Positions 53,220-64,000 of a stretch of 64,000 nucleotides of DNA are shown here, one piece after another. Every line of letters starts with the position of its first letter. Position 1 is the first letter of the stretch. The notes beneath the pieces were generated by a model. The model ran no database searches. It worked only from the letters and a program-made list of their open reading frames with translations, and was not told the DNA's origin. The DNA is from Mortierella alpina (taxonomy: Eukaryota > Mortierellomycota > Mortierellomycetes > Mortierellales > Mortierellaceae): positions 1,550,001 through 1,614,000 of the forward strand of contig JANATF010000009.1 in assembly GCA_029449245.1 (NCBI GenBank), in the 5' to 3' direction. The position numbers were made by a program, and so were the translations under genes.

Positions 53220-53789
53220 GGGACTACGTCTTCTCTACCATGAACCCACCGGTTAATCTCCTGCCACGCCTACCGCCTCACAGGTCTTGAACATCTTGAG
53301 CGAATTGATACTGATGTCTTAGATTTTGAGAATCTGCAGGTCCACGCCTCCTGCACCAGTGCCGCCTTCGCTATCCGCGTCCTTAAACAGCCGCTGCTTA
53401 TAGGGAATGCGTTAGAGCATGGCACATTGGGTTTAAACTCCTCGATCCTGAAATTGGCGACGTGGTATATGTCCTCAGGGAACCCCGCAATGTCACGCTC
53501 GAATATTGTGATGGAATTGGGTGCTTTCTCGGTGCGGTGAAAAGGCTGTACTTTGGCGGGTTCATTCGATGGAGGCATTGCCACCAATAAGCTCAATGGC
53601 GTTATGGATGAGGGAGTAATTGTTGGCCATCCGAGAGAAATGGGGCGACGTGACTCATGCAGAGAGCGCGAGCGAGGCATTCGCGGTAGATTGGTGAGGG
53701 AGAGTGTATGCGTGAATGTGTGAGAGACTGGACAAGAGTGAAGGGCGGGCGGAGAAAAGCAATGTGTTACTCGTTGAAGAACGCACATG

Positions 53790-54573
53790 TGGACTCGGAG
53801 ACGTTTTTCTTCGCACTTTGCAGGCAGAGTGTGCGCGAGAACGTGCGCTGCCGTCGAATTGTTGAAGTGAATGCACTGACGGTGCTAAATCTCTGATTTG
53901 GGCGCGCTGCTGTGAGGTGGCTGTTGAATGCAACGCGAGATTCAAGATGCCACCGTGCATACGGAACTACGCGTTCGTAGGTTGAATTGTCGTGACTGTG
54001 TGTGATATGGAGAGATCAGACTATAGTGTGCTGTATATAGGATCAGGCCATTCTTCACCCACGGAGCCATTGGGAAGGAACGCAGGGCAAGGTAGAAAAG
54101 CCCTCGACGATAGGTGCCGAAGGTTACTCAGCGCGTGCAGACAGAGACGTGATTGGTCGATGGGACGATGGCGCCAGGTTTTCTGGCTTTGCCCGTTTCC
54201 AGGCTGCTGCTCTCAAGACGCAAGATGCAGAGGAGGAAGAGATAACGGAACTTTTTTTTGTCTCTTCAATACCATGATCTGACACACACACTACTATCTT
54301 GCGTCAACGGGTGTGCAGGAGCAAAGTGGACTCCACACCGCTCTGAGCCTGTCCCCCCCCCCCGGACCGAAATTGTGGCCTGACAAGGCAGAGGCATCCG
54401 CTGATTGGCTGGATGGAAAACCCCCCATCTTATTGCACGAGCGTGCAATTACGAGGGGGTCCCTGTGCCGTCCCCAACGACTCACATAAAAGCCAAAGCG
54501 AGAGAGCGATGCATCCGCTTTGCTTTCCTCCATCACTCGCATCCGCACCCACTCCTGTACATCCTCATCAGCC
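53790..54573. other. Intergenic region upstream of ERG10
   Basis: No gene seen. Contains a C10 run (54353-54362) and a Pyr-rich leader before the thiolase start. Confidence 0.5.
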
Positions 54574-56592
<2,019 letters not shown>

Positions 56593-57375
56593 ATTGAACC
56601 CTCGACCATATCAACACCTCACCTCATTGAAGAAATAGATACCACACGGACACTCATCTCCATTACAACAACAACCCCCCTCTACTCTGTTCATAGTATG
56701 TTATTAAAGCTCGTGTGAGATCGACGTTACATTGATAGACGTTGCTACTTGGTAATTGAAACGCCCCTGTCTGGAGCTATCCAAGGTGAAAGGCTGGGGA
56801 AACTAACATCATGAGCGCGAAATATTTCACCCACGTTCATGACAGACTGCATTAGACCGAGAGAATAGCTGTGCAAGGTGTATTATTGATAGTGAACAGC
56901 TTGGTATCAACGCATTACGGCGTAGGTATCATAGTCAGCAGCACAGTTGTTCCGTGTGCACATAAACCGGAGCGCATCACAAGTCAGTGGAACAACAGGT
57001 CTGTGGATTCGGAGATGTTGTGTGGTTCTGCATACAAGGGCTGAATCGTATGGTCAAGACCTGCATTTTGCCTAATAGTTTTGTTCCTGGACAACAGTAA
57101 TGTCCCGGTGTGACACCCGGTGTGACATAGCGTCAACTTGGGAAGTTGGATACCAATTTGAATATTGATCTGAGCATATGGGTCTCACGAAGACTGCAAA
57201 CTACTAACTCACTTTTTCATGAGCGCGTTCTCGACCTCGTCAATGGCTGACGAAGACAGGGATATGCACGATCTTTATTTCATCGTCGCTCAGAGACTTC
57301 CTGTTTGGCCCAAAAGCCACGAGTTTACATATCAGTGGGGAGAGGTCAAGACTCCATGAAGAGTCGTTGCGGTCC
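56593..57375. other. Intergenic, no gene seen
   Basis: ERG10 3' region and sequence downstream of the convergent small secreted-protein gene. No open frame with coding character. Confidence 0.5.
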
Positions 57376-57714
57376 TTAGCACTCGCGCATGACATAGTTC
57401 TTGAATTTCCTGCAGCACGCCTCAAAGTCTTCAGCACGCTGAAAGCTGGCCACGTCCGAGAGCGTGTCTGATTGGTTGAGTCCAGTGAGTTGAACAAACT
57501 GCTCTGCCCATCGGAAGCAGTAACACTCTTCGAGAGTCATGTTCCCGTTCCCGGTCAATTGCAAAAGGCAATGGGAGGTCACGAGGTAGTCTGTGCTCAT
57601 GTCTTCTGTGGGACTCACGCATCTATACGAATGATCCGAACAGGCCTTTGACGAGGACATCGTCACCGCGAGATAAAGGCAGAACACGAGCATGACTGCG
57701 GATCTAACATACAT
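57376..57714 (-). CDS. Small secreted cysteine-rich protein, paralogue 1
   Basis: 112 aa from ATG 57714. Signal peptide (MYVRSAVMLVFCLYLAVT), then a mature domain with eight cysteines: CSDHSYRCVSPTE, HCLLQL, GNGNMTLEECYCFRWAEQF, FEACCRKFKNYVMREC. The frame is open for eight more codons, but a likely leader intron (57722-57804, GTAAGC...CTCTTAG) ends seven bases before this ATG. A TATA box (CTTATAAAG) lies near 57921. Family not recognised; shares SYRCVSPT, NGNMTL, RWAE and KNYxMRxC with the gene at 58739. Confidence 0.75.
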   Translation of the reverse strand: MYVRSAVMLVFCLYLAVTMSSSKACSDHSYRCVSPTEDMSTDYLVTSHCLLQLTGNGNMTLEECYCFRWAEQFVQLTGLNQSDTLSDVASFQRAEDFEACCRKFKNYVMREC

Positions 57715-57738
57715 GATTTGACTAAGAGAAGAATACAA

Positions 57739-58738
57739 AGGGCGATTTAGAAGTATGCTGCGCCAAGGGCCAAATGTAGCATGTAGAAATCCATGGCTGC
57801 TTACCCAGGGGAGAGTGCGTGAAGGGGGTTTGATAAATGGTAGTGGACAAACGTGAAATGGTCAAAAGGTGCTGATGGTTACTGTCTGGCAAACGAAGAG
57901 AAAGCGCCACAGTTCAGGGCTTTATAAGCCTGAGGCGGGCTTTAGTAAAGGCAGTCTTGGCATTAGCACTAACGCGTCGACACAACGGCACCTAACTCTG
58001 ATTTTTGCCGTAGTCTCACGTTTCTGACAACTCAGACGTGAGAGGAGATATGGTAGGCAAACCATGACCGCCATTGCTATGGCTTGGTCGCGTCACTCCT
58101 GTCACTCCTGTCACTCCTGTCACTCCTGTGCGCCTCGCAATGAGATGTATTATTGTAGTAGACCTGCATGAGACCCAATATATTGAGTGTCACTCGCAGT
58201 TTTGCTTCTCGATGTGGTACCTATGACAAGTAATGTCCAAATGGTCAAAAATGTACAAATGGGAGCATATCTCGCCCCAAGTATATTTCCTGAGACCATC
58301 TGATTGGGGAAAAAGTTTCACCAGAGTGAGGAATGTGAGTCCTCAATGAAAATTAGAGGATGGGATTAGAGGATGGGATCATCGGAGGAATGTTCATGGT
58401 TGCGACATCCCTACAGCCGAAGGGCTCTTTTCGCGCGAGCTGAAAGTACAACTGACGGTAGTTACTGACCTAGTCCAAATTTAACTTGGTCGTTTGCTTT
58501 TGCAGCGCGACAGCTACAGCGCGAGTTTGGAGCCTAATGCCCAGTGTCCTCGCACAGGCCTTCTCGACTTGCGATGAATAATAAAGAGATCATCGAATCT
58601 GGAATATGATGTTTGAAGAGATGGGGAATATCATTTTTTATTTCAGCTCCGCGCTCATAGACAGCTAGACAAGGACGTGGAGGGATCCACTTCGAAGCGA
58701 AGAAGATCGAGCACGGGACCCATCGAAGAGGGCTTTTC
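57739..58738. other. Promoter of paralogue 1 and spacer
   Basis: Besides the TATA box and leader intron it holds four tandem copies of a 9-bp unit (TCACTCCTG, about 58095-58130). The sequence 58535-58730 is downstream of paralogue 2; a frame there has no coding features. Confidence 0.5.
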
Positions 58739-59056
58739 TTAGCTGGGACATATGCGCATTGCATAGTTCTTGTGCTTGGTGCAGCAGTTCTTGAAAGCTT
58801 CAGAGCGCGTGGCGCTGTCCGAATTGATATCACCAGAGATGACGACAAAGTCCTCGGCCCACCGTGAGCAGCGACACCAGTCCAATGTCATGTTTCCATT
58901 CCGACTCAGCTCTACAAAGCAGTCCAAGGTGGTGGCATAGTCTTCGCTAACACTTTTGGTCGGACTCACGCATCTGTACGAGTACGATGGACAACCCTTG
59001 GAAAAGGAGAATACCGTGAGGTAAAGTGAGAAAGCGAGGACGCTAGTGACGTGCAT
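58739..59056 (-). CDS. Small secreted cysteine-rich protein, paralogue 2
   Basis: 105 aa. Signal peptide (MHVTSVLAFSLYLTVFSFSKG) and a mature domain with the same eight cysteines as paralogue 1: CPSYSYRCVSPTK, DCFVELSRNGNMTLDWCRCSRWAED, FKNCCTKHKNYAMRIC. A leader intron (59064-59137, GTAAGT...CCTAG) ends just before the start, and a TATA box (CTTATAAAA) lies near 59235, so promoter and intron layout are shared between the paralogues, showing a tandem duplication of the whole gene. Function unknown; possible effector or antimicrobial role is a guess. Confidence 0.75.
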   Translation of the reverse strand: MHVTSVLAFSLYLTVFSFSKGCPSYSYRCVSPTKSVSEDYATTLDCFVELSRNGNMTLDWCRCSRWAEDFVVISGDINSDSATRSEAFKNCCTKHKNYAMRICPS

Positions 59057-59633
59057 GACGGGACTAGGATGAAGGTAGTAGTGTTAACAGGAATCTAAGG
59101 CAACGAAAACATGTAGGCAGAACACATTGTTACTTACAACTGGCCAGAAAAGTGGACCCCAACGGGAAAGTGCTGAGACGGCGGAATGGGCGAAAATTGG
59201 CTGCCAAGCGAGAGAAAAGCGTCGCGATTTTATAAGGCAGCAGAGGCGCTTTCACTCAAAACTCCAACGCTAACGCGTTAATGGAACCTGCCGATAGTTC
59301 TTCCCTTCATCGTCGTCGTTTATGTGAATAGAACAGGGAAAGGAGAGCGCATAATAGAGGCAAATCATGAACGTCATTGCTGTGGCCGGTTTATGAGTGG
59401 ACTTCAAGACAGACAATACTGTCGAACCGTGCTAAGAGCCAGACTTTCTTGAAGGGTATCCATCAATGGACGTTGCCTATCTCCTCAAACCGCCCACACT
59501 ACGTAACTGCCAGAACCCGAGAGATGCATTCATTATCATTTATTCTAAAACTAAGCATTAGCACTAAAAAAAGAATTCATTAATACGTTCTAGTCAAATG
59601 AACGTGTGCACCATAGGCCGTCAGTACTCTCCT
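59057..59633. other. Promoter of paralogue 2 and 3' region of next gene
   Basis: Contains the leader intron and TATA box described for paralogue 2. No other gene seen. Confidence 0.5.
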
Positions 59634-62600
59634 CTAAAAAGCAGACTGCCGCGGCTGAGTGTTGTATCCCATATTATTCCCCGCCAACCGATGCTGCTGC
59701 TGCTCCTGCTTCTGATCCGGCTGGTAATTATACACCTGCTGCTGTTGCATAGGCTGTCCTTGATACCCTGCTGGACGCGTGTGGTTTCGAATATTGTAAT
59801 CCAAGCGGTCAGTCTTTGAGCCGTCCGTGGTTGTGTACCGCCCTCTGCTCGTTTTCGCGGGTGTGATGTATCGACTGACATCGCGATCCTTGCGGTACCC
59901 ATATTCGTCTAGCTCATCTTCGTCCTCAGGGTCGTAGTAATGCTGGGTCGTGTAGGTTTTCTTGACCCAGATCACAGACTCGCCATTATCTGAAGTCGGT
60001 GCTGGACTCGGTTGCTGTGCGTGAGACGCCTTGACTCTGTCGTCGACAGCTGGTTGTGGTGGTGGGGGAATGTAGGCAGCCTCGGGCTGCACCCACTCTG
60101 TCTTGAGGGGCTCAACCCTGGGTTCAACAAGTTTGGACGTGATGACCGGGGCGATCATGGGAGTTGCTTGGACCGCGGATGGAGCTTCAAGCACAAAAGT
60201 CTTGATGGGTTCTGGCTCCACTGGCACTTGTTCAATGGGCTCTACCAGTTTTGAAGTGAAGGTTGGAACAGCTGTGGAGGAAGACGCCGAGGCAACGACT
60301 GGTGGGTTGACTACAAAAGTCCTGACGGGCTCTGGGTTTGCCACTGCTGCCACCGTTGCTACAGCTACCGGGACGGCTTGGGCGACAGTTGTGGTCTTGA
60401 TGACCTCAGGAGCCACTTTGGACTTCTTTCGCAGGGAGGGCATGCGAACGTGAGGCATTTTGGGCGCAGAGAACTTGAACATCTTGGGCTTGGAGACATG
60501 AGGCATCTTGGGCGCCTTAAAACGAGGCATCCTGGGCATCACCACTACAGGCATGCGTACCCTGGGGAACTTGATATCCTTACCCTTGACAGGCTCCTCT
60601 GGGATCATGGGCCGAGGTGCAGTGGTTACTTTGATCATGGAAGTCGAAACCAGCTCCTCTGGCACTTTAGGCACCACAGGATGACTAGCAGATGAAGGAT
60701 CGGGCTTCTCAACATCGTCCTCTGTCAGTCGCAAGACTGGCGGCGCCGACAGGATGGGAACCGGTTTGTCGACATCGTCTTCTGTCAGCGTTAACCTGTG
60801 GCTCACAACAGGGACAGTGGGCTTTTCAACATCATCCTCAGTCAATGTCAATAGATGGCTCACTGTTGGTACAACAGGTTTTTCGACATCGTCCTCTGTT
60901 AGGGCTAGCGTGTGGCTAACCTGTGGCATCGATGGTTGAGGGACGTCATCCTCAGTGAGAAGAAGAGTTGGTTTCTCGACCACGGGCTGGCGTTCCTTGT
61001 ATGCCACGGCAGCGGCGGTGACAGCAGCAGCCGAAGATAAAGCAGCGGCTGTAACAGCAGCAGCGGAGGACGACGTAGCCTTGGAAATTCTAGTCTTGAG
61101 AGGCACCTTGTTCTTCTTGACTTTCTTCTTCTTGCCATCCTCATCCTCAACCTCTTCATCTGTACTCTCGATCACAGCTGTGGCGGTTGTGGATTCAATG
61201 ACCGCGTGGTCACCGGGCTGTCGAGATGTTGAGCCTTCCGTCTCGTCTGCAAACACAATAGCCTTAGTGGATGTCGCCTGGACGGTCATAGCAGCCTGTT
61301 CTCCAGCGCGAATGACCGCGGCCTCCATGTCATCATCATCGTCCGCTATCAGCGCGGACTTTTCGTGAATGCCCTTCGAGTGAATGGCGAAATCTGAAGC
61401 AGGGATCATGGCTTCAGCAGTCTCGGAGTCCTTGCTGACATGGGTTCCTGCCGAGTTGACAGCAAGCTCGTCATCGACAGCAGTTTTATCTGTACCACTG
61501 CTTCCTTTCTTCAGCAGACGGCTCTTCTTCCTGTTAAGGGAGGCAGCAGCACCGGCAGCCATAGCAGCTGTAGCGGCAGCAGGTGCACTGCCTGCAGTCG
61601 TTGAGGCAGAGTGCGTTGTCGTAGCTTTGTCGGTGACCTGGATGGTTGACGGATTGGTTGAGACTGCCTCAACCTTCCGGGCTGAGATGGAACCCTCATC
61701 TAAGATACAAGGGCTTTCACGTTAGTGCTCTAATCCATTTCATTCAAGGCAAAGACATCCACATCCAACAAGGCAAAAAAAAAAAAAAAAACCACACACC
61801 ATGGGTGTCATCCGGTTCTGGAGTCATTGAGCGCAGCGCAGCGGCAACACCGGCTGCCCCTGTGGCAGAGACAGCAGCGGCCGCTGCAGCCTTCTTTTTC
61901 TTCTTTTTGCTGTTCTTGCTGCTCAAGCTCGGCACATGGAGTCCACCGAGGGCATCCTTGACCTTGTCGGTCATGGTCAGATGGGCGTCATGATGGGCAT
62001 GCCTATCTTTTTCGTCCAGCTGTATCTCCTCTGTCACGCCAACAGGGTGTTCCGATGGTGCAGGGTTCTCATGCCTATCCTCCTCTCGATGTGAGTATGC
62101 GCCTTCCTCCTCAGGGTAGAGGTTCAAATCAGCATCGGGCTTCTTGAGCATCACGGCAGTCGAGGGGCGTCTCAGCTGCTTGTGAATTGGCGAAACCTCC
62201 GATGAAGCCAAGGCTGCTGCTTCAGCAGCCGCATCATAACGAGGCACCGAAGCAGCCATGACTAACGGCGCAAGCCTGTGATCAGACGAGGACGACACCG
62301 ATAGCTCTGTTACATTCGTATGGTGGGCTGAAGGTACAGGGTTGTCATGCACATCTTTCTCACCCCGCGGGTAAGAACCTTGCTCCTCATCGTAGAGCGA
62401 GACATCCGTCTTGGGGGTTGGGAGTGCGGCTGCCGTGGAGTGATGAGAGTTGCGACCAAGACTGGCTGCAGCCGCCAAGGAAAGAGGCACTGCAGCAGCC
62501 CCTGTAGCCGCCATCGCACGGGCCGTCTTAGAGCTCATTTGATTGGCTGCTGAGGGTTGCTGTGGAGGAATCGGCACATGTGAACGTCGCAGGCTAGGAG

Positions 62601-64000
62601 GGGCGAAGCTGGGGACCTCCCGCGGCTTGGACTGTCGCTTGGAGTTGAGCGACGTCGAGTGCGTGAGATAATGTCCCCTGGGCAGGTTGGAGGTGTGCCA
62701 GGTCTCCTCTACATGAACGGGGCGGTCTTGGCTTGGTGAGAACGAATGGATCTGCGGACCATTACCACTGGTGACTCCTGGTCTCTGCGGCTTCACGCTT
62801 TGGATCTGGAGCGAGGACGAAGGAGTGACAATAGCAGTGCCGACAGCAGAGGTGGTCGAAGAGGTCGTGATGGGCGACTGAGGTGGGGGGAGGTGCGAGC
62901 GCCTCATGTTTGCTGGGATGTATCCAGGCATGGCCCGTGGTGAGGACGGAGTCTTGGCACCGAGGGACTTTGAGTGGGTCAAGTAATGCCCCTTCTTGCG
63001 CATGCCGGTCGTATGCAAATCCTCTTGAGCGTGACCAGTGTGGTCATGGCTCGTTGAAGACGACTGTGCTGAGGGACTGGCTCCGGCTCCAGAAGGCTGA
63101 AGTGCCATGTTCGAGACCACTGGCGACTCATTTGCAAGCTCGGCTTTGGAACGCTCAGCTCTATAAGCCTCAGCATAATCCTTGTATCCATAGCCAAAAG
63201 ACAGCGGCCTCGCCTTTCCGGGAGGCTTCACTTTTTTCTCTCTCACTGGCACTCCAAAGCCGAGCCAAGTTGTCCTCCTGTTCAGGGTCGGAGAGTCGCC
63301 GGGGGCGGAGGTTGTGCCACGAGCATCATTATTAGTACCAGTGCCGGGTTCAGGTCCAGCATAAGGTTGGTGGATGGTCTCGATATGCTGTGAGGTTTGA
63401 CTGTTCCGAGAGGGTCCTGCGGAAGAGCTCTGTCCATGATATGGCTCGTGAATAGTTTCAATATGAGTAGCCTTAGGATGGCCGTGATGATCCTGGCTCG
63501 ATGGAGCAGATGGAGCGTAGGTCGCCCCAGCGCCTTGTCCAGACTGACGAGAGTCGTGGGCATGAGACGAGGATGGCGTCTTGTAGTTGAATGTGTCCGG
63601 CTGCGTAAAAAAAGACCTTTGCGGTGCGTGGTCTTGCTTTTGAATAGCAGATGGATCGTGATGGGTCATAGGAGACCCGAATTGGCCTGCTGCTGCTGCT
63701 GCCGCTCCTAAACCAGCAAGTCCGGCTCCAACCTTGGCAGAAGTTGTGTGAGTGCCATGGTGCTTTTGACTTCCTTGAGTGCTAGTACCGGTGCCGTCCC
63801 CAGGACTGTCTCCAAGATACTCGAGAGGGCCACTGAAGCGTTCGTGGCGAGGCAACTCCCCAATGTTGATGACTGGCTCATCCAACCTCTCCGAGGAAGT
63901 ATGATCATAGTGACCCTGGCCATGACTGTGCGCTCTGTCGTCAGAGCTGTCGCGCTTAGTCGAGGGAAACGCTGCAGCATGCGATGCCTCAAAGTGCAGT
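59634..64000 (-). CDS. Very long repetitive disordered protein (5' end outside window)
   Basis: Exons: from beyond 64000 to 61800, then 61699-59634; the junction (CAT G|GTGTGT ... TTAG|AT) is in frame, giving more than 1420 residues. No enzyme domain recognised. Repeats in order: two HIETIHxPYxG; two blocks with GHYLTHSxSL ... RRSHxP; two blocks DxxLYxEExGxY ... HxNPxPS; Ala-rich segments (AAAAAA, AATGAA); five LTEDDVxKP repeats of 18-20 residues (60690-60970); a basic Met-Pro series (PRMPRF, KAPKMPHV, KPKMFKF, RMPSLRKKS); and a Gln/Tyr-rich tail. It looks like a structural or scaffold protein. A poly(T) run in the intron (61775-61793) creates a false Phe-rich extension if unspliced. Confidence 0.75.

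Overview
This is a gene-sparse stretch of a filamentous fungal genome. Genes are split by short GT-AG introns (about 75-190 bp), secreted hydrolases are common, and there is a NACHT/pentapeptide/WD40 receptor plus an F-box/LRR protein. The mix resembles early-diverging Mucoromycota, most likely Mortierellomycotina; that assignment is inferred from gene content only.

Layout. 1-10.2 kb: a tandem duplication of a cysteine-rich class 3 lipase (minus strand) and an M28 aminopeptidase (plus strand). In the second unit both genes are intact. In the first, the peptidase is dead and its 3' end is replaced by a decayed fragment resembling RNA polymerase I subunit RPA34.5. 10,275-15,074: an exactly 4.8-kb element with 24-bp terminal inverted repeats and TA on both sides. 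It carries one gene whose exons join an XPG/FEN1-type PIN nuclease to a Fanzor (eukaryotic TnpB-like) RuvC nuclease. 15.4-29.6 kb: an anchored aspartic protease, a PAS-kinase-like Ser/Thr kinase with a long leader, an AT-hook/proline-rich protein and an F-box/LRR protein. 30.0-35.3 kb: an NLR-like protein with two likely seven-bladed WD40 propellers made of near-identical blades.

35.4-53.8 kb is a rearranged, repeat-rich zone. Two ~2-kb direct repeats (A, 35.47-37.77 kb; B, 47.23-49.32 kb) hold decayed tails of the NLR gene and a small cysteine-rich secreted-protein gene, intact in A and broken in B. Between them is a GT23-like fucosyltransferase gene cut in two by a second, seven-exon Fanzor-like gene; its last codons read into a 25S/28S rRNA fragment. 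A knottin-like peptide gene with a 3' poly(A) run interrupts the broken copy in B. A Helitron-like 3' terminus, an element with long inverted repeats, small MITE-like pieces and gene remnants complete the zone. 54.5-64 kb: cytosolic acetyl-CoA acetyltransferase (ERG10), two paralogous small secreted cysteine-rich proteins with matching leader introns, and a very long repetitive disordered protein that runs off the right edge.

The most unusual content is the pair of unlike Fanzor-type nucleases: one fused to a second complete-looking nuclease inside a TIR element with no visible transposase, the other inside a broken host gene.
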